Assembly: GCA_031292035.1 (NCBI GenBank)
Contig: JARLHX010000333.1
Span: forward strand, 1-25,874
DNA from: Negativicutes bacterium
Lineage (GTDB): Bacteria > Bacillota_C > Negativicutes > Sporomusales_B > JARLHX01
Direction: 5' to 3'
Length of the DNA stretch: 25,874 nucleotides
The translations under genes and the position numbers were made by a program. Below the pieces are notes generated by a model. It saw nothing but the letters and a program-made list of their open reading frames with translations. It was not told where the DNA came from and did not search any database. Shown here piece by piece: positions 14,144 through 21,294 of the stretch. How positions within the stretch are numbered: position 1 is the first letter of the stretch; every line of letters begins with the position of its first letter.

Positions 14144-15460
14144 ATGGAGAAACGCATGATCCAAGTCGAGGAGCGGCTGCCTATAGTACAGACCATCCCG
14201 CTCAGCCTGCAGCACTTATTCGCTATGTTCGGTGCCACTGTCCTTGTGCCGTTTCTGTTCAAGGTGAATCCGGCCACTTCTTTGTTGATGAATGGTATCG
14301 GCACCCTGGTTTATCTCATCGTATCCAAGGGTAGAATCCCGGCTTACCTGGGATCCAGCTTTGCCTTTATCGCCCCGGTGTTCGCCGTGCTGGCCGTTCC
14401 CGCTCTGGGCGGCTACGCCGCAGCTCAGGGCGGCTTCATCATGTTCGGCATATTCTTTGTTATCGTATCGTTTATCGTCCGCACCGTTGGCGTCGGCTGG
14501 CTTGACGTGGTATTTCCCCCGGCAGCCATGGGCGCGATTGTCGCCATCATCGGCCTGGAACTCGCGCCGGTGGCCACCGAGATGGCCGGACTGACTGGCA
14601 AGCTGATCGAGCAGTTGCAGATTCCCTACGCCACTGCCATCGCTGTTTCCATGTTCACCCTGGCGGTCACCATTTTGGGCTCTGTGCTGTTCCGCGGTTT
14701 TCTCGGCGTCATCCCGGTGCTGATCGGCGTTATCGCCGGCTATATTCTGTCGATCTTCATGGGCATCGTCGACTTTTCCAGCGTCGCCGCGGCGCCGTGG
14801 TTCGAGGTGCCGACCCTCTATGCGCCGGTGTTTAACATGAGCGCCATCCTGATGATCATGCCGGCCGCCCTTGTCGTACTGGCCGAACATATCGGTCACC
14901 TGGTGGTCACAGGCAACATCGTCGAACGGGACCTGGTGAAAGATCCCGGCCTTGACCGCTCGCTGCTGGGCGACGGTATCTCCAACATTCTTTCCGGCCT
15001 TGTCGGTGCCACTCCCAACACCACCTACGGCGAAAACATCGGCGTCATGGCCATCACCAAGGTGTTCAGCGTATGGGTCATCGGCGGCGCGGCAGTCATT
15101 GCCATCCTCATCTCCTTCATCGGGAAATTCGCCGCGCTGATCCGCAGCATTCCGGTTCCGGTCATGGGCGGGGTCTGCATTCTGCTGTTCGGCGTCATCG
15201 CCGCCGCCGGTATCCGGATGCTCATCGAAAAGAAAGTCGACTACACCAAGGCCAGAAACCTCATCCTGACCTCGGTGGTTCTGGTCAGCGGTATCAGCGG
15301 TGCGGCCGTGAAGTTCGGCACCGTGGAGCTCAAGGGTATGGCCCTGGGAACGGTTGTCGCCATCATCATCAGCCTGCTGTTCGCCTTCTTCGAGAAAATG
15401 GGCTGGACCAACGACGAACCGGCCTCCCCGGGAATCCACGTGGCCGACGACAGCAAATAA
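14144..15460 (+). CDS. uraA: Uracil permease (NCS2 family)
   Basis: A 438-residue membrane protein with about fourteen helices. ATG 14144 matches the start of known relatives (MIQVEERLPIVQTIPLSLQH follows), and GGAAGGTG lies upstream; the open frame back to 14060 is not conserved-looking. The substrate-site residues of E. coli UraA are all recognisable with a constant offset of seven: E248 and H252 in LAEHIGHLVVTGNI (UraA E241, H245) and E297 in NTTYGENIGVMAIT (UraA E290). The half-helix region VFPPAAMGAIVAIIGLELAP is also typical. It imports uracil with protons across the inner membrane for pyrimidine salvage. The gene is monocistronic: a terminator precedes its leader and another follows. 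The leader is long and structured, suggesting control at the RNA level. Confidence 0.95.
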   Translation: MEKRMIQVEERLPIVQTIPLSLQHLFAMFGATVLVPFLFKVNPATSLLMNGIGTLVYLIVSKGRIPAYLGSSFAFIAPVFAVLAVPALGGYAAAQGGFIMFGIFFVIVSFIVRTVGVGWLDVVFPPAAMGAIVAIIGLELAPVATEMAGLTGKLIEQLQIPYATAIAVSMFTLAVTILGSVLFRGFLGVIPVLIGVIAGYILSIFMGIVDFSSVAAAPWFEVPTLYAPVFNMSAILMIMPAALVVLAEHIGHLVVTGNIVERDLVKDPGLDRSLLGDGISNILSGLVGATPNTTYGENIGVMAITKVFSVWVIGGAAVIAILISFIGKFAALIRSIPVPVMGGVCILLFGVIAAAGIRMLIEKKVDYTKARNLILTSVVLVSGISGAAVKFGTVELKGMALGTVVAIIISLLFAFFEKMGWTNDEPASPGIHVADDSK

Positions 15461-15486
15461 AGCAGTTTCTTTTGGATACAGACCCG

Positions 15487-15511
15487 GCGCCCGCTTCGGC
15501 GGGCGCTTTTT
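15487..15511 (+). terminator. Terminator of uraA
   Basis: gcgcccgc (15487-15494) pairs with gcgggcgc (15499-15506) around a TTCG tetraloop and is followed by five T, 26 bases after the uraA stop. Confidence 0.92.
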
Positions 15512-15677
15512 GTTTGTTCAGCAATTCAAGACAAAGGCCGTTTAAAAGCCCCGGATGCACGGCGGTCCTGCAGGCGATGCGCTTAGAAATGCGGCCTGCC
15601 TCTTGCAGGTGCAAAGCAGATGGGGGCTTCGCAAGCGGCCGAAACTTGTCTGAAAATAGAAACATCACACAATTCCC

Positions 15678-15705
15678 TTGGTTTTTTAGCAAAAACAGGT
15701 ATAAT
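15678..15705 (+). promoter_or_regulatory. Sigma-A-type promoter of the ACT-PFL operon
   Basis: TTGGTT (15678-15683), a 16-base spacer, and a perfect TATAAT (15700-15705) lie 75 bases ahead of the ACT-domain start. Bases 15512-15677 between the uraA terminator and this promoter hold no gene that I can support. Confidence 0.65.
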
Positions 15706-15779
15706 ATATTCAATATCAGACGCAAAGACAACCGTTCATTGTTGGTAGACATTATAGAGATAAAGCGGAGGGTGGGCGT

Positions 15780-16049
15780 ATGAGAGTCGTTATCACGATT
15801 ATCGGGCAGGACCGGGTGGGCATAGTGGCCATGGTCTCAACGACACTGGCGGAACACAATGTCAATATTCTGGATATCAATCAGAACATCATCAACGGCT
15901 TTTTCAACATGGTGATGATCGCCGATATGACCAGTTCCGGGATCAGCCTGAAGGACCTGCAGCAGCTCCTGCGGGAAAAGGGCGAGGCCCTGGGCCTTGA
16001 AATCAAAGTGCAGCACGAGGATATTTTCAAGATCATGCACCGGATTTAG
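15780..16049 (+). CDS. ACT domain protein (UPF0237 type)
   Basis: An 89-residue protein made of one ACT domain: MRVVITIIGQDRVGIVAMVS gives the first strand and the ligand-loop helix start, and EHNVNILDINQNIINGFFNM gives the second and third strands. ATG 15780 has GGAGGGTGG just upstream. The stand-alone ACT proteins of this family are encoded directly before DUF711/PFL-family genes in many Firmicutes, as here (25 bases apart). ACT domains bind small metabolites, often amino acids, and regulate partner proteins. It is therefore likely a sensor subunit for the downstream protein. The ligand is unknown. Length and family are normal. Confidence 0.93.
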   Translation: MRVVITIIGQDRVGIVAMVSTTLAEHNVNILDINQNIINGFFNMVMIADMTSSGISLKDLQQLLREKGEALGLEIKVQHEDIFKIMHRI

Positions 16050-16073
16050 TCAACAGGCCGGAGGAGGGTTTCC

Positions 16074-17432
16074 ATGTTAGCCATTCAGGACATTCTTGAG
16101 ACCAACCGGATGATCGCAGAGAACAAGCTCGATGTGCGCACCATCACCATGGGTATCAGCCTGCGGGACTGCGCCCATCCTGATATCGAAGTTTTCTGCC
16201 GCAACATCTACGACAAGATAACCCGCACCGCCGAGCATCTCGTGCGGACCGGCGAGGACATCGAGGCCGAATACGGCATTCCGATCATCAACAAGCGCAT
16301 CGCCGTGACGCCCATCGCCATCGTCGCCGAGAGCTGCCGCTGCGACAGCTATTTCCCGGTGGCCGAGGCTCTGGACCGCGCCGCAAAAACAGTGGGAGTC
16401 AACTTTATCGGCGGATTTTCCGCGCTGGTGGAAAAGGGTTACACCAAGGGAGACAAAATTCTCATCCAGTCCATCCCCGAAGCTCTGGCCAAAACCGACC
16501 GGGTTTGTTCCTCGGTCAACCTGGCTTCCACCAAAGCCGGGATCAATATGGACTGTGTCCGGGAAATGGGCCATATCATCAAACACACCGCCGAACTCAC
16601 CCGTGACCGGGACGCCCTGGGCTGCGCCAAGCTGGTGGTCTTCGCCAACGTGCCGGAAGACAACCCCTTCATGGCCGGCGCCTTCCACGGTGTCGGCGAG
16701 GCTGAAACCACCATCAACGTCGGCGTCAGCGGACCCGGGGTTGTCAAACGGGCCCTGGAAGAAGTCCGCGGCGAAAACTTCGGCGCCGTGGCTGAAACCA
16801 TCAAACGGACAGCCTTCAAGATTACCCGGGTCGGGCAATTGGTGGCCCAGGAAGCATCGCGCCGGCTGGGCGTTCCTTTCGGCATCATCGACCTTTCTCT
16901 GGCGCCGACTCCTGCCGTGGGGGACAGCGTGGCCCATATCCTCGAAGAAATGGGGCTGGAAAGCTGCGGAGCCCCCGGCACCACTGCGGCGCTGGCGTTA
17001 CTCAACGACGCCGTGAAAAAGGGCGGCCAGATGGCTTCGTCCTTCGTCGGCGGCCTGAGCGGAGCCTTTATCCCGGTGAGTGAGGACGCCGGCATGATCA
17101 ACGCGGTGGAATGCGGCAGCCTGACCTTGGAGAAATTAGAAGCCATGACCTGTGTCTGCTCGGTGGGCCTTGACATGATCGCCGTGCCGGGAGACACCTC
17201 GGCGGCAACCATCTCGGCCGTCATCGCCGACGAAGCGGCCATCGGGATGATCAACAACAAGACAACCGCGGTGCGGATCATTCCCGTGCCAGGCAAAAAA
17301 GTGGGCGACCGGGTCGAGTTTGGAGGACTGCTGGGCCACAGCCCCATCCTTGCTGTAAATTCCTTCAAGCCGGACGCTTTTATCGCCCGCGGCGGGCGCA
17401 TCCCGGCCCCGCTGCGCAGCCTCACCAACTAA
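16074..17432 (+). CDS. PFL-family protein (DUF711 / UPF0210)
   Basis: A 452-residue soluble protein starting at ATG 16074 behind GGAGGAGGG. The sequence [54 protein letters not shown], and the C-terminal [14 protein letters not shown] with [12 protein letters not shown] are typical of the DUF711 family, distant relatives of the pyruvate formate-lyase/anaerobic ribonucleotide reductase fold. The family's enzymatic role has not been defined. Glycine-rich turns ([33 protein letters not shown]) are conserved in relatives. It is co-transcribed with the ACT protein upstream, which probably regulates it. The gene is complete with no disruption, and a terminator follows. The family call is firm; no reaction is assigned. 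Confidence 0.93.
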   Translation: MLAIQDILETNRMIAENKLDVRTITMGISLRDCAHPDIEVFCRNIYDKITRTAEHLVRTGEDIEAEYGIPIINKRIAVTPIAIVAESCRCDSYFPVAEALDRAAKTVGVNFIGGFSALVEKGYTKGDKILIQSIPEALAKTDRVCSSVNLASTKAGINMDCVREMGHIIKHTAELTRDRDALGCAKLVVFANVPEDNPFMAGAFHGVGEAETTINVGVSGPGVVKRALEEVRGENFGAVAETIKRTAFKITRVGQLVAQEASRRLGVPFGIIDLSLAPTPAVGDSVAHILEEMGLESCGAPGTTAALALLNDAVKKGGQMASSFVGGLSGAFIPVSEDAGMINAVECGSLTLEKLEAMTCVCSVGLDMIAVPGDTSAATISAVIADEAAIGMINNKTTAVRIIPVPGKKVGDRVEFGGLLGHSPILAVNSFKPDAFIARGGRIPAPLRSLTN

Positions 17433-17433
17433 C

Positions 17434-17462
17434 TTTACAAGAACGAGCGTATATTCTATAAT
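17434..17462 (+). promoter_or_regulatory. Candidate promoter between the PFL gene and its terminator
   Basis: TTTACA (17434-17439), a 17-base spacer and TATAAT (17457-17462) form a good sigma-A pattern beginning just after the PFL stop. Transcripts from it would meet the hairpin at 17482 almost at once, so it may drive a short attenuated leader for the MoeA-like gene. Confidence 0.4.
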
Positions 17463-17481
17463 TTGAATAAAGTAGCTTTTG

Positions 17482-17509
17482 CCGTTTTTCTGCTGAAAAA
17501 CGGTTTTTT
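17482..17509 (+). terminator. Terminator after the ACT-PFL operon
   Basis: ccgtttttc (17482-17490) pairs with gaaaaacgg (17495-17503) around a TGCT loop and is followed by six T. Confidence 0.88.
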
Positions 17510-17568
17510 ATCCTGTCAGAAATCTTTCGCCAGTTGCTGGACTTGCTTTATAACGGGAGGGTGGGACT

Positions 17569-18594
17569 GTGGCCATCAGAAAAGTTCGGCTGGAAGAAGC
17601 CGTCGGCATGGTACTGGGACATGACATGACCAAGATTGTTCCTGGAGAGTACAAGGGACCGGCCTTCAAAAAAGGCCACATCATCCGGCCGGAGGATATA
17701 CCTCACTTCAAGGATATCGGCAAAGAACACATCTTTCTCATCGAACTGACCGGCGGGCAGGTCCATGAAGACGAAGCTGTCGCCCGTATCGCCAAGGCGG
17801 TGGCCGGCGAAAATCTTGTCCTGACCGACCCCTCGGAAGGCCGGATCAGCCTCAAGGCAGCCAGCGACGGCCTGCTGAAGATCAACCGCCAAGCCCTGAA
17901 CGCTGCCAATACCATCGAACATGTCGTGCTGGCTACGCTGCACGGCAACCGGATGGTTAAAGCCGGCGACACGGTGGCTGGCGTCAAAATCGTTCCACTG
18001 GTTGTGGAGAAAAGCACAGTGGAGGCGGTGGAAGAGATCGGCGCGGCAACGCCCGGTATCATCGCCGTGCAACCGCTGCAGCGCTTGAAAATTGCCCTGG
18101 TGGTCACCGGCAACGAGGTGTTCTACGGCCGGATCCAGGACAAGTTTGCCGGCCTGTTCGCCGACAAGATCGCCGCCTATGGCGCCGAACTGATCGGGAC
18201 GTGTTATCAGCCGGACGACTGCCCGCGCATCGCCGCTGCCATCCTGGACTTTAAAGAACAGGGCGCCGACGTCGTCATTGCCACCGGCGGGATGTCCGTG
18301 GACCCTGACGACGTTACCCCCGAGGCTATCCGCTGTACCGGGGCCCGGGTAGTGAGCTACGGTTCCCCGGTATTGCCGGGGGCGATGTTCATGCTTTCCT
18401 ACCTGGACGGGACGGCGGTTTTAGGTATGCCGGCCTGCGGTATGTACTCGCGGGTCACCGTGTTCGACCTGGTGTTCCCCCGCATACTGGCCGGAGAAAT
18501 ACTGACCAAAGCGGATATAGCCGCCATGGGTTACGGCGGCCTTTGCCAGGCCTGCAAACCCTGCGTCTATCCCCATTGTCCCTTCGGTAAATAA
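17569..18594 (+). CDS. MoeA/MogA-like molybdopterin-binding protein with C-terminal Cys cluster
   Basis: A 341-residue protein starting at GTG 17569 behind GGGAGGGTGGG. The N-terminal part (RKVRLEEAVGMVLGHDMTKI) is the start typical of MoeA-like molybdopterin-binding proteins. The MoCF-binding domain (about residues 175-310) carries LALVVTGNEVFYGRI-type and VVIATGGMSVDPDDVTPEAI motifs, the latter being the GGxSxDPDD loop that contacts the pterin. The tail is GLCQACKPCVYPHCPFGK, a four-cysteine cluster likely to bind a metal. Proteins of this shape accompany molybdenum or tungsten enzymes in anaerobes and may insert or present the cofactor. The start of the first sentence's motif is read as IALVVTGNEVFYGRI in this protein. 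No Mo enzyme gene is next to it; endonuclease III follows 26 bases later. The domain call is firm; the exact role is inferred. Confidence 0.88.
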   Translation: MAIRKVRLEEAVGMVLGHDMTKIVPGEYKGPAFKKGHIIRPEDIPHFKDIGKEHIFLIELTGGQVHEDEAVARIAKAVAGENLVLTDPSEGRISLKAASDGLLKINRQALNAANTIEHVVLATLHGNRMVKAGDTVAGVKIVPLVVEKSTVEAVEEIGAATPGIIAVQPLQRLKIALVVTGNEVFYGRIQDKFAGLFADKIAAYGAELIGTCYQPDDCPRIAAAILDFKEQGADVVIATGGMSVDPDDVTPEAIRCTGARVVSYGSPVLPGAMFMLSYLDGTAVLGMPACGMYSRVTVFDLVFPRILAGEILTKADIAAMGYGGLCQACKPCVYPHCPFGK

Positions 18595-18620
18595 GGCTTC
18601 GGTGAAAAAAGGGGGTACCG

Positions 18621-19259
18621 GTGTTGCGGATCACAAAAAAAATCAAACAACAAATGCTCGCTATTCTGGCCGAAGAGTACGGCAGGACCACTACCGCACT
18701 GACTTATACTTCCCCCTTTGAACTGCTGGTCGCCGTGGTTCTGTCGGCCCAGTGCACCGATACCAGAGTGAATATCATCACCGCCCGGCTCTTTCCCGCC
18801 TACGACACCCCGGCCAAGCTGCTGGCTCTGGGCGAGGAGCGCCTGGCCGGACTCATCAGGGACTGCGGCCTGTTTCGCGGCAAAGCTCGCAACCTTATCG
18901 CCGCCAGCGCCATGCTGCTGGCCGAGCATGGCGGGGAGGTTCCCGCTAAGTTCGAGGAGCTCATCAAGCTTCCCGGCGTGGGCCGCAAAACCGCCAATGT
19001 TCTCCTCAGCCAGCTCTTTGCCGTGCCGGCGATCGCGGTGGACACCCACGTCTTTCGCGTAGCCAACCGCTTGGAGCTTGCCACGGGCGACACGCCGCGG
19101 GTCGTGGAAGAAGGCCTGATGAAGGCGGTGCCGCGGGCCGACTGGAGCAGCGCCCATCACTGGCTGATCTGGCACGGCCGGAAAATATGCAAAGCCCGCC
19201 GGCCGGACTGCGGCGGGTGTCCCCTGAATCAGCTATGCCCCAGCGCGTTTGTGGTGTAA
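18621..19259 (+). CDS. nth: Endonuclease III (DNA glycosylase/AP lyase)
   Basis: A 212-residue protein of normal length. GTG 18621 (or TTG 18624) follows AAAAGGGGG. It has the helix-hairpin-helix LPGVGRKTANV with catalytic lysine K123, catalytic aspartate D141 in AVDTHVFRVANR, and the [4Fe-4S] cluster cysteines C190, C197, C200 and C206 in the exact Cx6Cx2Cx5C spacing. The region LLVAVVLSAQCTDTRVN near the N-terminus is also family-typical. It removes oxidised pyrimidines and nicks the abasic site in base excision repair. It is read together with the MoeA-like gene (26-base gap). A palindromic repeat element begins at the base after its stop. Confidence 0.96.
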   Translation: MLRITKKIKQQMLAILAEEYGRTTTALTYTSPFELLVAVVLSAQCTDTRVNIITARLFPAYDTPAKLLALGEERLAGLIRDCGLFRGKARNLIAASAMLLAEHGGEVPAKFEELIKLPGVGRKTANVLLSQLFAVPAIAVDTHVFRVANRLELATGDTPRVVEEGLMKAVPRADWSSAHHWLIWHGRKICKARRPDCGGCPLNQLCPSAFVV

Positions 19260-19377
19260 GGTTGTTGAAAAACTTCGCCTAGCGTCGTTGCTCCTCAGGT
19301 CGCTTGCTTGCGTTCATCCCAGTACGCGGCGCCGCGCGCCCTTCCGGTTCGCCTAGCTATGCTAGTTTTTGAACAGC
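19260..19377. repeat. MITE-like palindromic intergenic element
   Basis: The ends are an imperfect inverted repeat: ggttgttgaaaaact (19260-19274) faces agtttttgaacagc (19364-19377). The interior is GC-rich with short internal repeats (cgcctagc at 19276-19283 and again at 19350-19357; gcggcgccgcgcgc near 19326-19339). It has no coding capacity and abuts the nth stop. Size, terminal inverted repeats and intergenic position resemble non-autonomous repeat elements. No second copy is in this window, so mobility cannot be shown. Confidence 0.5.
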
Positions 19378-19402
19378 TTCAAGGGATAGACATTTTGACT
19401 AT

Positions 19403-19430
19403 GCCACCCGCCTGCAGGTAGGTGGCTTTC
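19403..19430 (+). terminator. Weak terminator-like hairpin
   Basis: gccacc (19403-19408) pairs with ggtggc (19421-19426) and is followed by TTTC. It also contains an inner palindrome, ctgcag. It could end nth transcripts ahead of the next promoter. Confidence 0.35.
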
Positions 19431-19465
19431 ATTTCCTTGAAAATCTTCCCTGGCCAAAAACAATC

Positions 19466-19499
19466 TTGAATAATTATCGATTATTAAGTATAATTATAC
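19466..19499 (+). promoter_or_regulatory. Sigma-A promoter overlapped by ArgR-box-like operators
   Basis: TTGAAT (19466-19471), a 17-base spacer and TATAAT (19489-19494) form a near-ideal promoter 24 bases ahead of the acetyltransferase start. TGAATAATTATCGA (19467-19480) matches 12 of 14 positions of the ARG-box half-site pair TGAATnnnnATTCA. gtataattatac (19488-19499) is a perfect 12-bp palindrome of the same style centred 20 bases further, close to the usual spacing of paired ARG boxes. Repression by ArgR is a reasonable inference. Confidence 0.6.
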
Positions 19500-19517
19500 A
19501 TGAAAGAGGGGATATAG

Positions 19518-19970
19518 ATGAATTTTCGCAAAGCGATGTTTACAGATGTTGAAGCCATTCATAAGCTGATAAATGATTATGCCGATCAGGGGCTGATGCT
19601 GCCGCGGTCGCGCAATGTGATCTATGAAACGCTGCGGGACATGATTCTGGCGGAAGAAGGCGGAGTCGTCGTCGGCATTGGCGGCCTGCACCTTATATGG
19701 GATGAACTGGCCGAAATCAGGGCCCTGGCGATTAAGCCCGAGGCGGCCGGCAAAGGTATCGGCGCCCAGATCGTTGAGAAACTGACCACCGAGGCCCGGG
19801 AACTGGGAGTTAAAACGCTGTTCGCCCTGACATACCAGACCGGCTTTTTCGTCAAGCAGGGTTTTCACGAGATCCCCAAAGAGAAACTCCCCCACAAAGT
19901 CTGGAAGGACTGCATCAACTGCCCCAAGTTCCCCAACTGCGACGAAGTGGCGATGATGAAGGAACTGTGA
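19518..19970 (+). CDS. ArgA-like GNAT N-acetyltransferase with C-terminal Cys motif
   Basis: A 150-residue protein starting at ATG 19518 behind GAGGGGAT. RKAMFTDVEAIHKLINDYAD opens a GNAT fold. Motif A is EIRALAIKPEAAGKGIGAQI (residues 66-85) with the acetyl-CoA loop AAGKGIG (76-82). The family signature YQTGFFVKQGFHEIPKEKLP (106-125) leads to a cysteine tail C132, C135, C141 (CINCPKFPNC). Short stand-alone proteins of this shape act as N-acetylglutamate synthases (ArgA type) for arginine synthesis; ArgR-like boxes in the promoter support that. No other arg gene is near. The last 120 bases of the gene recur twice downstream, and its terminator recurs once, which marks this 3' end as a recombination or integration hotspot. 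GNAT is certain; the ArgA role is likely. Confidence 0.88.
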   Translation: MNFRKAMFTDVEAIHKLINDYADQGLMLPRSRNVIYETLRDMILAEEGGVVVGIGGLHLIWDELAEIRALAIKPEAAGKGIGAQIVEKLTTEARELGVKTLFALTYQTGFFVKQGFHEIPKEKLPHKVWKDCINCPKFPNCDEVAMMKEL

Positions 19971-20064
19971 GCGCGTCCTGACAATTGTTGTGAGGAAGCA
20001 TGACCCTTCAGAAAACACAAGGCGGTACAAAGCTTCAGGGCTTTTGTACCGCCTGGATTTTTTT
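19843..20064 (+). repeat. Repeat copy 1: 3' end of the acetyltransferase gene plus terminator
   Basis: This is the parent copy of a directly repeated segment. The part from gctttttcg (19843) to the stop recurs at 20709-20838. The part from 19850 through the terminator recurs at 22455-22697. Against copy 3 I count about six mismatches in the first 105 aligned bases. The copies are in the same orientation and flank AT-rich cargo. Confidence 0.85.
20020..20064 (+). terminator. Terminator of the acetyltransferase gene
   Basis: aggcggtacaaagc (20020-20033) pairs with gcttttgtaccgcct (20040-20054) with one extra T and is followed by seven T. The same hairpin recurs at 22653-22696 with one G-U pair in place of a G-C. 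Confidence 0.9.
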
Positions 20065-20086
20065 GTCTTTCAAGAGAGAAATTCAA

Positions 20087-20224
20087 ATGAAAGAGACCGA
20101 TATTGAGACCGGAACAATCGTACGAGTTTGGGGAAGATACGAAGAAATACCTGTTGAGATAGACGGCACTAGTTTTAAACTCTTGTACCTTGCGGAAGTA
20201 AGAAAAGAATATGTTCCCTTATAG
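20087..20224 (+). CDS. Small unknown protein in cargo segment A
   Basis: A 45-residue frame from ATG 20087 with AGAGAG upstream (a moderate site). The peptide MKETDIETGTIVRVWGRYEE followed by IPVEIDGTSFKLLYLAEVRK is acidic and strand-rich with no membrane segment. It looks like a small beta protein. The frame stays open upstream only through the terminator at 20020-20064, so that longer version is unlikely. It sits in the first interval between the repeated gene ends, on the AT-rich side. No family was recognised. Confidence 0.4.
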   Translation: MKETDIETGTIVRVWGRYEEIPVEIDGTSFKLLYLAEVRKEYVPL

Positions 20225-20305
20225 CCAAGTATTATCTTGATCGGTTTTTTACTTTCGACTTTACTTTCGGTTTTGATCTGTGGAGTCTGATATAAATAAA
20301 TTTTC

Positions 20306-20491
20306 CTACTGTATATATGAGTAAATCCAAAGTGCTAATAAATAAGGCCCTGCGTCATTTCCCTCAACCGGTTGTGGGCCATTTAGGTAGTCTATCTTTG
20401 GCATGTTTTCTGGCCTAAAAAACCAAACGACAGCTATAAGAACAACGGCCAGGAAGAAAGCATAAAGCTCAAATACATCTTCTTTTCTCAT
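20306..20491 (-). CDS. Small single-helix membrane protein in cargo segment A
   Basis: A 61-residue minus-strand protein. ATG at 20489-20491 has GGAAGGGG eight bases upstream, which favours it over the longer frame from 20536. It reads MRKEDVFELYAFFLAVVLIA, continuing as one membrane helix into VVWFFRPENMPKIDYL, then a polar Gly/Pro part and an aromatic end (LLALWIYSYIQ). It is probably an inner-membrane peptide; no family was recognised. It is the only minus-strand gene in its interval. Bases 20225-20305 between the two small genes hold only a short tandem TTTACTTTCG repeat. Confidence 0.5.
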   Translation of the reverse strand: MRKEDVFELYAFFLAVVLIAVVWFFRPENMPKIDYLNGPQPVEGNDAGPYLLALWIYSYIQ

Positions 20492-20595
20492 CGAAATCCC
20501 CTTCCGGACGATATAATAATTGCTATTATTTTCCATGCAATTATTACTATCTCCTTTTCCTTGTGGATTACCTAGATGATTGAGAGAGCAAGCCC

Positions 20596-20647
20596 TATAA
20601 ACTAAGATCCACCCTCAGGGAATGAACTTAGTTTATAAAAGTATACC
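20596..20647. repeat. Perfect 11-bp inverted repeat ahead of repeat copy 2
   Basis: tataaactaag (20596-20606) and cttagtttata (20637-20647) are exact reverse complements 30 bases apart, with an inner ccctcaggg. It lies about 60 bases before the start of the second acetyltransferase fragment. It could be a terminator-like hairpin or the mark of an element end. Confidence 0.5.
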
Positions 20648-20708
20648 CGGGCGCAGAAAAAATAATCGTCTCAGGTAAAGAAAATAACGACAAACACAGC
20701 AGCCACGT

Positions 20709-20838
20709 GCTTTTTCGCCAAACAGGGTTTTCACGAAATCCCCAAAGAGAAACTCCCCCACAAAGTGTGGAAAGCTGCATCAACTGCCCCAAGTTCCCCA
20801 ACTGCGACGAAGTCGCCATGATGCGGGAACTGAAGTAG
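20709..20838 (+). pseudogene. Repeat copy 2: acetyltransferase C-terminal fragment, frameshifted
   Basis: The bases encode FFAKQGFHEIPKEKLPHKVW in frame, matching residues 110-129 of the acetyltransferase. One base is then missing in the aaagctgc stretch (20771-20778, where the other copies have one more base), which shifts the frame out of the CINCPKFPNC tail. DNA similarity carries on to the stop region (gaactgaagtag). There is no start codon or promoter, so it is a non-functional fragment. The sequence after it (taagggttgaagggcatt) matches what follows copy 3 (taagggatcaagggcatt) better than what follows copy 1. Copies 2 and 3 therefore share a more recent source. Confidence 0.85.
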
Positions 20839-20921
20839 TGTAAGGGTTGAAGGGCATTGTTGAAGCATGCTTTACAACTTATGTGAGGCAGTATGAAAAA
20901 GTGTTATTGTGGGGACTGTTC

Positions 20922-20957
20922 AAAATACCTCCTGTTTAGCGATAGGAGGTATTTTTT
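20922..20957 (+). terminator. Hairpin with a Shine-Dalgarno site in its arm
   Basis: aaaatacctcc (20922-20932) pairs perfectly with ggaggtatttt (20945-20955) and T follows. The descending arm contains AGGAGG, eight bases before an ATG (20958) that opens an 11-codon frame. It stands at the same relative position as the terminators after copies 1 and 3 but has a different sequence. Confidence 0.6.
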
Positions 20958-20977
20958 ATGCGTAAAACCTTCGTAAG

Positions 20978-21097
20978 ATGCAACCCGAAGTGAAACCTCG
21001 TGAGCTATTCTGTGGTAACGCCGATAAAGTAATTGACTTTAAGGGCAAAAATGTATGCCAAGAGTGTCTATCTACAATGGGTACTAAAGCGGTCTAG
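20978..21097 (+). pseudogene. Remnant of an AbrB-like regulator, zinc-ribbon end only
   Basis: A 39-codon frame from ATG 20978: MQPEVKPRELFCGNADKVID, then FKGKNVCQECLSTM. FCGNAD.VIDFKGKNVC..CL is the pattern of the zinc-ribbon tail found on some AbrB/SpoVT-type transition regulators of Firmicutes. The N-terminal swapped-hairpin DNA-binding domain is missing, and the first cysteine of the first knuckle appears replaced (E where C is expected). The well-placed SD and ATG at 20958 begin MRKTFVR in another frame and stop after 11 codons, which looks like the original start cut off by a deletion and frameshift. A good terminator follows at 21112, consistent with a once-active gene. The family link is remembered by pattern, not tested. 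Confidence 0.45.
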
Positions 21098-21111
21098 TAA
21101 TATGGAGAATG

Positions 21112-21137
21112 GACTAGGGATATCCCCTAGTCTTTTT
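21112..21137 (+). terminator. Terminator after the AbrB-like remnant
   Basis: gactaggg (21112-21119) pairs with ccctagtc (21125-21132), loop ATATC, then five T. Bases 21138-21280 beyond it show no gene that I can support. Confidence 0.8.
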
Positions 21138-21294
21138 ATTTCTAAAATACTAAGCCACTCGGGGGCTGCAGATAACATAATTACTCCATTAATAAAAAAT
21201 TGTATTCCCAGGTCCACTAAGCGTCTTTTGATTCATAGATATTCTGGTTAGAACATAATTTATAGCAGTATTAATATGTAACGGAGCGGAATAC

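Noticed and set aside
14216..15439. 407-codon frame on the minus strand
   Set aside because: It is an antisense shadow of uraA caused by GC-rich codon positions; its composition (H/D/G/Q-rich) is not protein-like.
20010..20064. T-box-like words (aggtggtac / ggcggtac) in the acetyltransferase terminator copies
   Set aside because: A T-box needs a 150-250 base leader with specifier loop and antiterminator ahead of a gene. Here the hairpin follows the stop codon directly and no leader structure precedes it.
20000..20086. N-terminal extension of the small protein at 20087
   Set aside because: It would translate straight through the acetyltransferase terminator; the ATG after it is the better start.
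21033..21251. 72-codon frame on plus
   Set aside because: It crosses a clear terminator hairpin (21112-21137), lacks a binding site and overlaps the AbrB-like remnant in another frame.
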